Shown piece by piece: positions 36,881 to 45,263 of a stretch of 64,000 nt of DNA. Source of the DNA: SCTD01 sp963784675 (GTDB lineage Bacteria; Actinomycetota; Actinomycetes; Mycobacteriales; SCTD01). The notes beneath the pieces are model-generated. The model searched no databases. It was not told the origin of the DNA and worked only from the letters and a program-made list of their open reading frames with translations. The stretch covers positions 186,001 to 250,000 of the forward strand of contig CAWASE010000002.1 of the NCBI GenBank assembly GCA_963784675.1. Direction: 5' to 3'. The position numbers and the translations under genes were made by a program. Within the stretch, counting starts at the first letter, position 1. Each line of letters begins with the position of its first letter.

Positions 36881-37455
36881 GCCTGTTCGAGGACGAGCCG
36901 CCGCGTCCGGTCCGTAGCGGCGCCGACTGGGAAAACCACCGCAAGCACCGGCTGGCCTCCTCCGGTCCGCCTCGCGACGAGGTGGGCGTGCTGGCGCTGT
37001 CGTCGTTCCAGCTCGCCCGCACCGGCGAGGTCGTCGTCGCGATCCGCGGCATCACCGCCTACTCCGACGGGCTGCACCTGAGCCTGGCAGTCCTGTTCGC
37101 CGACGAGCAACGGGCCGAGGACCTCACGCACGGGCTGCGCGACTTCGGACGGGCGCCGGGAAGGTTCCGTTTCGGCGTCGTGTTCGCCGACGGCCGCTCG
37201 GCCACCAGCGGCGCACGGGACTCGCCGATCGTGCAGGACGAGCCGTCGTCGCCGTCGCTGACGCTGCTGACCACCACGCAGGGACCGCTGCTGTGGGACG
37301 GCAGCTACTGGCTGCACCCGCTGCCGCCCCCGGGGCCGCTGGTGCTCGGCTGCCGCTGGCCGGACCGGGCGATCCCGGAGACGCTCGTCGAGATCGATCC
37401 CGCCCCGCTGCTCAGCGCCGCGGCCACCTCCACCACCGTCTGGAGACCGACGTGA
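36877..37455 (+). CDS. Uncharacterised actinobacterial protein in the flavin/PLP operon
   Basis: This 192-aa soluble protein starts at GTG 36877 (GTGA overlap). It is mostly beta: VVVAIRGITAYSDGLHLSLA, RFRFGVVFADGRSATSGARD and a C-terminal SYWLHPLPPPGPLVLGCRWP followed by DRAIPETLVEIDP. I recall the PLPPPGPL...CRWP...IPET signature from an unnamed actinobacterial family, but I know no activity. Fusion-free and co-translated with TetR and PLP genes, it might bind a metabolite or protein partner. Confidence 0.65.
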   Translation: MSLFEDEPPRPVRSGADWENHRKHRLASSGPPRDEVGVLALSSFQLARTGEVVVAIRGITAYSDGLHLSLAVLFADEQRAEDLTHGLRDFGRAPGRFRFGVVFADGRSATSGARDSPIVQDEPSSPSLTLLTTTQGPLLWDGSYWLHPLPPPGPLVLGCRWPDRAIPETLVEIDPAPLLSAAATSTTVWRPT

Positions 37456-38606
37456 GCCTGCACGACGACCTGCTCGAGCGTCGCGCCGACTACCCGGTCC
37501 TGGCCACCACCACCTACCTGGCCAGCCACACGCTGGGTGCCATGCACCGGGGCACGCCCGAACGGCTCGCCGCCTACGCCCGGCTGTGGGCCGAGCGTGG
37601 CGTGGTGGCGTGGGAGCAGTGGGCGCCGGAGGTCGAGCGCGTCGCTGATCTGGTCGGTTCGCTGGTCGGCGCGCCTGCAGGGACGACGGTGATGCGGCAG
37701 AACGTCGCCGACCTGCTCGGTGACCTGGTCGCCAGCCTGGACTGGACCGGCCCTCGCAACCGGGTCGTCACCAGCGCGCTGGAGTGGCCCGGGAGCCTGC
37801 ACACGTGGTCCCAGATCGGCCGCCTCGGCGGGCAGGCGGTCGTCGTGCCGGGCGAGCCGGACGGCGTCCACCTGGACGTCCAGCGCATGGTCGATGCGAT
37901 CGACCAGCGCACGCTGGTCGTCGAGTGCAGCCACGTGCTGTTCCGCACCTCGACCATCGTCGACCTCGCGCCGCTCGTCGAGAAGGCGCGTTCGGTAGGC
38001 GCTCTCGTCATCGCAGACGGCTATCAGGCGGCAGGGACGCTGCCCGTCGACGTCACCGCGCTCGATGTCGACGTGTACCTGGGCGGCTCGGTGAAATATC
38101 TGAGCGGGGGGCCGGGTAACGGCTGGATGTACGTGCACCCGCGCCTGGTCGAGCGGCTGGAACCTGTCACCACCGGCTGGTTCGGGCAGGCGTCGCCCTT
38201 CGCCTTCGACCCGGAGAACTCCTACGCGCCAGGCATCCGACGGTTCGCCGGCGGCACCCCGGGCGTGCCGGCCGCCTACGCCGCCGAGCCGGCGTACGCA
38301 GCGCTCGCCGAGATCGGGATCCAGCGCGTGCGCGAGCGTTCGCAGTCGCTGACCCAGCCGCTGCTGGAGGCGGCGCTGGAGCGCGGGTTCACCGTCCGCT
38401 CGCCGCACGACCCGGCGCAGCGCGGCGGTCACGTGACGATCGATCCCGGTGACAGCCAGCGGGTGCACGACGCGCTGCTCGCGCGCGGCACCGTCGTCGA
38501 CCTCAGGCCCGGTGTCGGCATCCGCGTCTCACCGCACTTCTACAACACCGCTGACGAGGCGATGGGCACGCTCGATCGGATGAGCGAGGTCCTCGCAGGG
38601 CGGTAG
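37452..38606 (+). CDS. Class V aminotransferase-fold PLP enzyme, kynureninase-like
   Basis: This 384-aa fold-type I PLP enzyme starts at GTG 37452 (GTGA overlap). It has TTTYLASHTLGAMHRGTPER, APAGTTVMRQNVADLLGDLV, the Asp of VIADGYQAAGTLPVDV that pairs with the PLP nitrogen, and the Schiff-base Lys in YLGGSVKYLSGGPGNGWMYV. The layout resembles kynureninase more than cysteine desulfurase. The C-terminal domain contains RGGHVTIDPGDSQRVHDAL and DLRPGVGIRVSPHFYNT, as in KynU. No other kynurenine-pathway gene lies nearby, so the substrate stays open. Confidence 0.8.
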   Translation: MSLHDDLLERRADYPVLATTTYLASHTLGAMHRGTPERLAAYARLWAERGVVAWEQWAPEVERVADLVGSLVGAPAGTTVMRQNVADLLGDLVASLDWTGPRNRVVTSALEWPGSLHTWSQIGRLGGQAVVVPGEPDGVHLDVQRMVDAIDQRTLVVECSHVLFRTSTIVDLAPLVEKARSVGALVIADGYQAAGTLPVDVTALDVDVYLGGSVKYLSGGPGNGWMYVHPRLVERLEPVTTGWFGQASPFAFDPENSYAPGIRRFAGGTPGVPAAYAAEPAYAALAEIGIQRVRERSQSLTQPLLEAALERGFTVRSPHDPAQRGGHVTIDPGDSQRVHDALLARGTVVDLRPGVGIRVSPHFYNTADEAMGTLDRMSEVLAGR

Positions 38607-38632
38607 ACCGTCGCCTGCGCGACACTGGAGGG

Positions 38633-39295
38633 GTGAGCACGTCGGAGACCGGGACCCCACCCTCGACGACAGCTCTGTCCGGGGGAGTGCGGTCCGAGAG
38701 CCCGCAGGTGGTTCCCGTGCCGGCTCCGCCGTCGACGGGTCCGCCGCCGCCGAAGAAGAAGCGCGGCCGCGAGAGCAGCGGCGACATGGTCCGTTCGCTG
38801 GGCCTGGTGATGATCCTGGTCGTGGCGCTGTGGTTCTTCGCTCAGCCCTCGCCCGGTGACAGCAAGGCCTTTCGCGACGTCGACCCGGCGGCAGACCTCA
38901 CCGCGTTCCTGGACGTCGCACCGGGTGCGCCCGTCCCCGCCACCGTCCCGACCGGCTGGCACGCCACCGTGACGGACCTGGCCGGCGATCCCGTCACGCT
39001 GCGGATCGGCTATCTCACCGACCATGACTCCTACGTCGAGTACGCGGCCTTCCCTGGCGGCGACGACAAGGTGCTGCGCAGCCTCGTCGGCGCGGATGCG
39101 ACCCCGGTCGACGGGCTGACGATCGACGGCGTCGCGTGGGACCGTTACCAGGAGGCCGACGGCTCGGTGTCGCTCGTGCGCGGGCAGGCCCGGCTCGGCG
39201 CCGACGGGGGGGCCGTGACGATCGTGGTCGGGACGACGCGCACCACAGCGTCCTCGGACGACCTGGCGAAGCTCGCCAGCGACCTCACCGGCTGA
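38633..39295 (+). CDS. DUF4245 membrane-anchored protein
   Basis: The 220-aa protein starts at GTG 38633. A 50-residue Pro-rich cytoplasmic head ends in KKKRGRESSGDM. One membrane helix (SLGLVMILVVALWFFAQPSP) leads to an extracytoplasmic domain with TGWHATVTDLAGDPVTLRIG, YVEYAAFPGGD and a C-terminal TIVVGTTRTTASSDDLAKLA. The actinobacterial DUF4245 family usually lies by glpX (Rv1100-like), as here. No function is established. It converges on xseB with 4 bp between the stops. Confidence 0.85.
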   Translation: MSTSETGTPPSTTALSGGVRSESPQVVPVPAPPSTGPPPPKKKRGRESSGDMVRSLGLVMILVVALWFFAQPSPGDSKAFRDVDPAADLTAFLDVAPGAPVPATVPTGWHATVTDLAGDPVTLRIGYLTDHDSYVEYAAFPGGDDKVLRSLVGADATPVDGLTIDGVAWDRYQEADGSVSLVRGQARLGADGGAVTIVVGTTRTTASSDDLAKLASDLTG

Positions 39296-39299
39296 CGTC

Positions 39300-39506
39300 C
39301 TACCGCTGGTCGTCCGCGGCGAGCGCCTGCTCGAGGCGCGCGCCGGCGCCGTCGAGCCACGTCTGGCAGGTTCTGGCCAGCGCCTCCCCGCGCTCCCAGA
39401 GCGAGAGCGACTCCTCCAGGGTCGCGCCGCCCTGCTCCAGCCGGCGGACGACGTCGGTCAGCTCGTCGCGCGCCTGCTCGTAGCTGGGCGGGGAGGGTTC
39501 GCTCAC
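39300..39506 (-). CDS. xseB: Exodeoxyribonuclease VII small subunit
   Basis: The 68-aa helical subunit binds XseA. It contains YEQARDELTDVVRRLEQGGA and LEESLSLWERGEALARTCQ, the conserved XseB core. It lies 43 bp downstream of xseA on the same strand. The length is normal for the family. Confidence 0.95.
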   Translation of the reverse strand: MSEPSPPSYEQARDELTDVVRRLEQGGATLEESLSLWERGEALARTCQTWLDGAGARLEQALAADDQR

Positions 39507-39549
39507 CCGCAGAACCTATGTCCTGCCGGCCACATGCGAAGGCGCGGCG

Positions 39550-40749
39550 TCAGTCCGCGGTGACGAGCAGCGTGCCGGCAGCGAGCCGCACCTGCAGGTC
39601 GGTGCCGGGGGCGACGGCCTCGGCGTCGCGCACCACGGCGCCGTCCTCGTCCTGCACGACGGCGTAGCCGCGATCGAGCGTCGCCTGCGGACTGAGCGCG
39701 ACGACGCGGGCCCGCACGTGCGCGAGATCGCCGCGCGCGCTGTCGAGCCGGCTGGCGGTGACGCGTCGGGCGCGGTCCCGCAGGGCGTCGATCTCCTGCC
39801 GCCGCGCGTCGACGAGCGTTCGCGGGTCGGCCAGGACAGGCCGGCTGCGCAGGGCAGCCAGCTGAGCGCGTTCACGGGTGACCGTCCCGGTGACGACCCG
39901 CCGAGCCCGGTCGCGCAGGTGCCGGACGCGCGTACGTTCCTCCTCGACGTCGGGCACCACGCGCTTGCCGGCGTCGGTCGGGGTCGAGCAGCGGACGTCG
40001 GCGACCAGATCGACGAGCGGGCTGTCCGGCTCGTGCCCTATCGCGGACACGACGGGCGTTCGGCAGTCCGACACGGCGCGGCACAGGCCCTCGTCGCTGA
40101 AGGGCAGCAGGTCCTCGACACTGCCCCCGCCGCGGGCCAGCACGATGACGTCGACGTCGGGCAGCCGATCGAGCTCACGCAGGGCGCCGACCACCTGCTC
40201 GACGGCCAGGTGCCCCTGCACCGCCACCTCGCGGACCTCGAACACCACGGCCGGCCAGCGACGGCGGGCGTTCTCGAGCACGTCGCGCTCGGCGGCGCCG
40301 GCCCGCCCCGTGACCAGCCCGACGCGGCGGGGCAGGAACGGCAGTGCCTTCTTGCGGTCGGTCGCGAACAGGCCCTCCGCGGCCAGCACGCCCTTGAGCC
40401 GCTCGAGCCGGGCCAGCAGCTCGCCGACCCCGACCGGACGGATCTCGGTGGCCTGCAGGCTGAGCGTGCCGCGGGCGCCGTAGAAGTCGGGCTTGGCGTG
40501 GACGACGACCCGCGTGCCTTCCTCCAGCGCAGGTACGCACCCGTCGAGCACCTGCCGTGAGCAGGTCACCGACAGGCTCATGTCGGCGACGGGATCGCGC
40601 AGGGTCAGGAACACCGTCCCCGGTCGGCGCGAGAGCTGCGTGACCTGCCCCTCGACCCACACCCGGCCCAGGCGCGCGATCCACTCCGACAGGGAGCGGG
40701 AGACCGTGCGCACCGGCAACGGTTGCTCCGCACTGTTCACCAGACCCAC
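39550..40749 (-). CDS. xseA: Exodeoxyribonuclease VII large subunit
   Basis: This 399-aa catalytic subunit degrades single-stranded DNA. An N-terminal OB-fold (WVEGQVTQLSRRPGTVFLTL, DPVADMSLSVTCSR) is followed by the nuclease core with GLVTGRAGAAERDVLENARR, VDVIVLARGGGSVEDLLPFS and PVVSAIGHEPDSPLVDLVAD. A helical region and a C-terminal DRGYAVVQDEDG strand complete it. GTG/ATG choice at 40749 gives MGLVNSAEQPLPVRTVSRSL. It operates with xseB just downstream. Confidence 0.96.
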   Translation of the reverse strand: MGLVNSAEQPLPVRTVSRSLSEWIARLGRVWVEGQVTQLSRRPGTVFLTLRDPVADMSLSVTCSRQVLDGCVPALEEGTRVVVHAKPDFYGARGTLSLQATEIRPVGVGELLARLERLKGVLAAEGLFATDRKKALPFLPRRVGLVTGRAGAAERDVLENARRRWPAVVFEVREVAVQGHLAVEQVVGALRELDRLPDVDVIVLARGGGSVEDLLPFSDEGLCRAVSDCRTPVVSAIGHEPDSPLVDLVADVRCSTPTDAGKRVVPDVEEERTRVRHLRDRARRVVTGTVTRERAQLAALRSRPVLADPRTLVDARRQEIDALRDRARRVTASRLDSARGDLAHVRARVVALSPQATLDRGYAVVQDEDGAVVRDAEAVAPGTDLQVRLAAGTLLVTAD

Positions 40750-40780
40750 GCCGCTGACCCTATGCGGGCCGGGGACGCGA

Positions 40781-40814
40781 CGAGCCCGTCCGGCGGAGGG
40801 GCCGGACGGGCTCG
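40781..40814 (-). terminator. Perfect 14-bp hairpin between the lipid-droplet-like gene and xseA
   Basis: CGAGCCCGTCCGGC (40781-40794) and GCCGGACGGGCTCG (40801-40814) are exact reverse complements with the 6-base loop GGAGGG. It follows the stop of the minus-strand gene at 40863 and precedes xseA, so it most likely ends the upstream transcript. Confidence 0.8.
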
Positions 40815-40862
40815 GGGCGGACGGTCGTCAGCGCGCAGGGTTCAGAACAGCGCGTCCTGCAG

Positions 40863-42122
40863 TCAGGGCGTCCCGCCCAGGCCGCCGTGCGCGACGACGG
40901 GGTCGTTCGGCGCGGGGGCGGCCGTGGCCGGGCTGGCCTTCGCGCTGCCGGTCGAGCGGGAGGGTGCAGCATCCGCTGCGGCGTCGCCACCGGGCGAGAG
41001 CGGCGTGGTGGGCTCCGCGGCGAGCTTGGCGATGCGGTTGTCCAGCATGGTCATGATCGGCAGCCGGTCCGCGTGCGCCTTCTCGTAGGACCGAAGCTGG
41101 ACGAGCTGGGGCAGGTCCAGGCTGCGCAGGCGTCCGCGCAGCGAGCCGAGCGTCAGATGGTCGTAGTCGGCGAGCGGCAGGTCGTCGTGCGCGGGCACGT
41201 CGACGCCGACCGCCTCGACGACCTTCTCCACGGCCTGCTGGGTGCTCTGGCTGGCGGCGCTGTCGGACGGCTTCGTCGGCTGGTGCGGCGCCTTGGGTGT
41301 CGGCGCTCCCTTAGGGGCCTCGTCGACCGGCGCGGTGGCCGCCTGCTTCAGCTCGACGGCGAGATCGGCAGCAGCGCTGCTGGTCTTCGGGCCGGACTGG
41401 ACGGGCGCAGCACCGGCCGCGCTCGCCAGACGCTCGGCGACCTCGTCGGGGGCGGCGCCGATCAGGTCCGTGCCTACCTTCTCGGCCTGACCGGCGACGC
41501 CGTCGGCGGTCGCCTGGAGCTCGTCGGCCGCACGGCTCGCTGAGTCTGCGAGCTTCTCCGCCGTCGCCCCGACGGCGGTGGCAGCGTGCTGGGTCGCCTT
41601 CTGCACCGTCTTCTTCGCGGCCTTGACGGGCGTCGCGCCCGGCGTGGCGGCCGGCGCGCTGGTGCTGGTCAGCCCGCCGGTGTCCGCGAACCGGTCCTCG
41701 ACGGCGTCGGCCGCCCTGTCCAGGGTCTCGCCCGCTGCGCGCACCGTGCCACCGGCGGCCTTGCGGGCCTTGGCCGGGGCCGTCCGGACAGCAGCGGGAG
41801 CGCGCTGGACCACTTTGGCGACATCCTCCAGAGCGTCTTCCACAGCGTCGTACGGACGCGCCAGCGGCGTCCCCTTCAGGGAGTCCTCGACGCGGTCCTC
41901 GAGCTCGTCGAAGGACGTCCCACGGAGCCTGGCGAGCAGCCGCTCGCCCCGCGCGGCCAGGTCCTCGTACTCGCGGCGCGCCGAGTCCAGCCCGTTGAGC
42001 GCGGAGCTGACGGCGAAGATCGGCAGCTGCACCGCCTTGGCCGGCAGCCGGCGCACGTGGCCGATCACGGCCGGGACGATGCCCAGGGCGGCGGCGAGGG
42101 GGGTCGGGACGGGGGTGGGCAT
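40863..42122 (-). CDS. Lipid-droplet-associated-like Ala-rich protein
   Basis: This 419-aa protein starts at ATG 42122. The N-terminus (VRRLPAKAVQLPIFAVSSAL, YEDLAARGERLLARLRG) resembles the actinobacterial lipid-droplet-associated protein found at this position (Rv1109c-like) between xseA and ispH. The middle 250 residues are Ala/Lys/Pro-rich and amphipathic, with apolipoprotein-like repeats (KTVQKATQHAATAVGATAEK). A C-terminal helix motif LADYDHLTLGSLRGRLRSLD, then LRSYEKAHADRLPIMTMLDN, recurs in other actinobacterial proteins. A role coating lipid inclusions is by analogy. No membrane helix is seen. Confidence 0.7.
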   Translation of the reverse strand: MPTPVPTPLAAALGIVPAVIGHVRRLPAKAVQLPIFAVSSALNGLDSARREYEDLAARGERLLARLRGTSFDELEDRVEDSLKGTPLARPYDAVEDALEDVAKVVQRAPAAVRTAPAKARKAAGGTVRAAGETLDRAADAVEDRFADTGGLTSTSAPAATPGATPVKAAKKTVQKATQHAATAVGATAEKLADSASRAADELQATADGVAGQAEKVGTDLIGAAPDEVAERLASAAGAAPVQSGPKTSSAAADLAVELKQAATAPVDEAPKGAPTPKAPHQPTKPSDSAASQSTQQAVEKVVEAVGVDVPAHDDLPLADYDHLTLGSLRGRLRSLDLPQLVQLRSYEKAHADRLPIMTMLDNRIAKLAAEPTTPLSPGGDAAADAAPSRSTGSAKASPATAAPAPNDPVVAHGGLGGTP

Positions 42123-42241
42123 GACGCGGTGCCTCCAGCAGGCTCGATGATCCGCCCAGCCTGCCCTAATCCGCAGCCTCCACACCGGTAGGAGAGCGAG
42201 ATCACCGGCCCGATGAGGGCTGCGGACGTAGGATGGCAGGC

Positions 42242-43234
42242 ATGACGGAGACCTCTGTCCACCCGTCCGACGCGCCGACCAAGCGGGTCCTGGTGGCCAA
42301 ACCGCGCGGCTACTGCGCAGGTGTCGACCGTGCGGTGCTGACTGTCGAGAAGGCGCTCGAGGTCTACGGCGCACCGGTGTACGTGCGCAAGCAGATCGTG
42401 CACAACGCCCACGTCGTCCGCACGTTGGAGGCGCAGGGAGCGATCTTCGTCGAGGAGACCGACGAGGTGCCCGAAGGTGCGACGGTCGTGTTCTCGGCGC
42501 ACGGCGTGGCGCCGACGGTGCACGAGGAAGCCCGGGCCCGCGGGCTGAAGACGATCGACGCCACCTGTCCGCTGGTGACCAAGGTGCACCTGGAGGCCAA
42601 GCGCTTCGCCGCCGACGACCTCGACATCGTGCTCATCGGGCACGAGGGTCACGAAGAGGTCGTCGGGACCACCGGTCAGGCGCCGGAGCGCATCCATCTC
42701 GTCGACGGGGTGGACGAAGCCGCGCAGGTGCAGGTCCGTGACGCGTCGAAGGTGGCCTACCTGTCCCAGACGACCCTGTCGGTCGACGAGACGAACGTGA
42801 CGGTCGCGGCGCTGCGCGAACGGTTCCCGCTGCTGCAGGGTCCACCGTCGGCCGACATCTGCTACGCGACCCAGAACCGTCAGGTGGCGGTGAAGGAGAT
42901 CGCCGTCGAGTCCGACCTGGTGCTGGTCGTCGGGTCGCGCAACTCCTCGAACTCGGTGCGCCTGGTGGAGGTGGCGCTGGACGCCGGGGCCGGGGCGTCC
43001 TACCTCGTCGACGACGCCAGCGAGATCGACGAAGCGTGGCTGGACGGCGTGACGACGGTCGGGCTGACCAGCGGCGCGTCCGTGCCCGAGGTGCTGGTGG
43101 AGGCGGTCATGGCGTGGCTCGCCGAGCGCGGCTACGGCGAGGTGCGCGAGGTCGAGTCCGCACAGGAGCACCTGCTGTTCGCACTGCCGCCGGAGCTTCG
43201 ACGCGACCTGCGCGCTGCCGGCGTCACCGGCTGA
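42242..43234 (+). CDS. ispH: 4-hydroxy-3-methylbut-2-enyl diphosphate reductase
   Basis: This 4Fe-4S enzyme makes IPP and DMAPP at the end of the MEP pathway, feeding the prenyl synthase at 25845-26615. The protein is 330 aa from ATG 42242; ATG 42233 adds three residues and is equally possible. The cluster cysteines lie in KPRGYCAGVDRAV, TIDATCPLVTK and SADICYATQNRQ. Substrate residues are in SAHGVAP, IGHEGHEEVVGTTGQ, LSQTTLSVDET and SSNSVRLVEVA. Context with the lipid-droplet-like gene, DUF6542 and ychF is the usual actinobacterial order. Confidence 0.97.
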   Translation: MTETSVHPSDAPTKRVLVAKPRGYCAGVDRAVLTVEKALEVYGAPVYVRKQIVHNAHVVRTLEAQGAIFVEETDEVPEGATVVFSAHGVAPTVHEEARARGLKTIDATCPLVTKVHLEAKRFAADDLDIVLIGHEGHEEVVGTTGQAPERIHLVDGVDEAAQVQVRDASKVAYLSQTTLSVDETNVTVAALRERFPLLQGPPSADICYATQNRQVAVKEIAVESDLVLVVGSRNSSNSVRLVEVALDAGAGASYLVDDASEIDEAWLDGVTTVGLTSGASVPEVLVEAVMAWLAERGYGEVREVESAQEHLLFALPPELRRDLRAAGVTG

Positions 43235-43237
43235 CGC

Positions 43238-43702
43238 TCAGCGGCGGGCGCCGGCCCGACGCAGCAGGCAGAGCGCGAGCGTGACCACGCTCGCGCCGAG
43301 CAGCACCGGGGCGCCGAGGATCACAGCGTTCACCAGGCCCACGGCGCTGCGCACGAGCAGCGAGCCCGCGCCGGCGCTGGTGTTGACGGTGCCGGCGGCG
43401 AACACCAGCAGCACGTACATCAGGGGCGGCATGACGGGGATCGCGCGCAGGTCTTCCGGGTGCACCAGCAGCGCGGCCAGCATGCAGCCGCTGACGAACG
43501 CGATGCCGAAGCCCAGGCCCAGGAACAGGCCGGTGGACAGGTCGACCGCAGCGCCGACGCCTCCGAGGACGCCGACGAGCGCGACGGCGCCCAGATAGGT
43601 CAGTCCCCGGCCGTCGGCGAGGCGCGGCAGCCCTCCCGCCGACGCACCCGGCACGGCCGGGCTGTTCGTGGGACTCACGGGCAGCGACGCTACCCCCGGC
43701 AA
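43238..43702 (-). CDS. DUF6542-type four-helix membrane protein
   Basis: This 154-aa protein has four predicted helices: LTYLGAVALVGVLGGVGAAV, LFLGLGFGIAFVSGCMLAAL, PLMYVLLVFAAGTVNTS and AVILGAPVLLGASVVTLALC. The loop HPEDLRAIPVMPPL is typical of DUF6542 (Rv1111c-like), which sits beside ispH. No function is known. It converges on ispH. Confidence 0.8.
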   Translation of the reverse strand: MPGVASLPVSPTNSPAVPGASAGGLPRLADGRGLTYLGAVALVGVLGGVGAAVDLSTGLFLGLGFGIAFVSGCMLAALLVHPEDLRAIPVMPPLMYVLLVFAAGTVNTSAGAGSLLVRSAVGLVNAVILGAPVLLGASVVTLALCLLRRAGARR

Positions 43703-43722
43703 CAGCGCCTACCGTTCAGGCG

Positions 43723-44043
43723 GTGAGCGCCTCCTCGGGTCCGGACCCCGCTGCCTACAACGAGGGCGAACGGGTTCTCGGACCGCCGCAGGGGTCCTAC
43801 GACGCGGCATGGGTCGCGCAGAGCGCCCGGTCGGCAGACCCCGGGCTGCCGGAGGCCCTGGCTCACGAGCTGGCCGCTGCTGCCTGGGGTCACCTGCGTG
43901 CGGTCGGCGAGCTCGACGCGCCGGAGGTGGCGCGTCGACTTCTGGCCGACAACCCGCAGACCGGAGCCAGCCCGGCGGCCGTGGTGGCTCGCGCGGCGGT
44001 CGAGTTCTGTCGGGCCTACCAGGTGGATCCGCAGGCGAGCTGA
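43723..44043 (+). CDS. Hypothetical small acidic/helical protein
   Basis: This 106-aa protein starts at GTG 43723, 20 bp from the divergent DUF6542 gene. It is helix-rich: DAAWVAQSARSADPGLPEAL, LAAAAWGHLRAVGELDAPEV and AAVVARAAVEFCRAYQVDPQ. It has no signal or membrane segment. Codon bias is strong. No family is recognised. Confidence 0.6.
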   Translation: MSASSGPDPAAYNEGERVLGPPQGSYDAAWVAQSARSADPGLPEALAHELAAAAWGHLRAVGELDAPEVARRLLADNPQTGASPAAVVARAAVEFCRAYQVDPQAS

Positions 44044-44071
44044 CCTGCACGGCCTGTCCTGCACCGCAGGC

Positions 44072-45205
44072 TCAGCCGGCGTCCCGCAGCGGAGCGACGA
44101 GCTCGGGAGCTGCCAGCGGCCGGGGCAGGTCGGCCACGCTGCCCGGCAGGAGCACCTGCTGCTGACCGCCGGGGTCGACGCCGAGCTCGGCCATCCGACG
44201 GGCACTGGGCAGCAGGCTGCGCTCGAGCGACCCGACCGTCTTGTTGAAGTCGGTGACGGTGGTCGTGAGAGAGCGGCCGAGCTTGTCGACGTGCGCCCCG
44301 AGAGTGCCGAGCCGGCCGTACAGCTCCTGTCCGGCGAGCACGACCGCCCGGGCGTTCTCGGTGAGGTCGTGCTGCTGCCAGCCGTGGGCGACGGTGCGCA
44401 GCAGCGATACCAGGGTCGTCGGGGTGGCCAGGTGGACCCGACGGGCGAAGGCGTGCTCGAGCAGGCTCGGGTCGTGCTCCAGGGCCGGGGCCAGGAACGC
44501 CTCGCCGGGCAGGAACAGCACGACGAACTCCGGCGAGTCGGGCAGCGCCGTCCAGTAGGCCTTGTCGGCCAGCCGGTCGACGTGTGCGCGCAGGTGTCGG
44601 GCATGGGCGGCCATGCGCTCGGCGGCTTCTCGTTCGCTGTCGCACTCGACGGCCTCCAGGTAGGCCGCCAGGGTGACCTTGGCGTCGACGACGACGGTGC
44701 GGCCGCCGGCCAGCCGCACGACGAGGTCCGGCCGCAGGGACCCGTTCGCGGTGACGGTCTGCTCGGTGAAGTCGCAGTTCTGGACCATGCCCGCGTACTC
44801 GACGCAGCGCCGGAGCTGGATCTCGCCCCACACGCCCCGAGCCTGCGGACGGCGCAGGGCGTCGACCAGCGCCGAGGTCTCGCGGCCGAGGGCGTCTGAG
44901 CTGCGCCGCACTCCGGTGACCTGCTCGCGCAGCTCGGCGCCGGCGCGGGCGCGGTCGATCTCCAGGCCGCGCAGCTGGGCCTCGACCAGACCGAGCTGCT
45001 CACGCAGCGGGGCGACGAGCGCACTGACGGACTCCCGCTGCGCCGTGAGGTCGCGGCCGGACTCCGCTCGCGTGCCGGCCAGCGCCCGGGAGGCCAGCCC
45101 CTCGAAGGAGGCCAGCAGAACCTGCTCGTCGCGGCGCGCGAGCAGGCGGCCGGCGAGGGCGCCGACCAGCAGTCCGAGGGCGAGTCCGAGCAGCAGCGTC
45201 GTCAT
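44072..45205 (-). CDS. rmuC: DNA recombination protein RmuC
   Basis: This 377-aa protein limits inversion-type recombination between inverted repeats, probably as a nuclease. It starts at ATG 45205. An N-terminal membrane segment (LLLGLALGLLVGALAGRLLA) and a long coiled coil (QLGLVEAQLRGLEIDRARAG) precede the RmuC domain. Key motifs are ARGVWGEIQLRRCVEYAGM, VVDAKVTLAAYLEAVECDSE and FVVLFLPGEAFLAPALEHDP. It lies back to back with ychF across 58 bp. Confidence 0.93.
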   Translation of the reverse strand: MTTLLLGLALGLLVGALAGRLLARRDEQVLLASFEGLASRALAGTRAESGRDLTAQRESVSALVAPLREQLGLVEAQLRGLEIDRARAGAELREQVTGVRRSSDALGRETSALVDALRRPQARGVWGEIQLRRCVEYAGMVQNCDFTEQTVTANGSLRPDLVVRLAGGRTVVVDAKVTLAAYLEAVECDSEREAAERMAAHARHLRAHVDRLADKAYWTALPDSPEFVVLFLPGEAFLAPALEHDPSLLEHAFARRVHLATPTTLVSLLRTVAHGWQQHDLTENARAVVLAGQELYGRLGTLGAHVDKLGRSLTTTVTDFNKTVGSLERSLLPSARRMAELGVDPGGQQQVLLPGSVADLPRPLAAPELVAPLRDAG

Positions 45206-45263
45206 GCGGGCGACCCTGCCAGCGACCTCTGACAGAACGCGCGCGCCGGTAGCGTCGGGGCCC

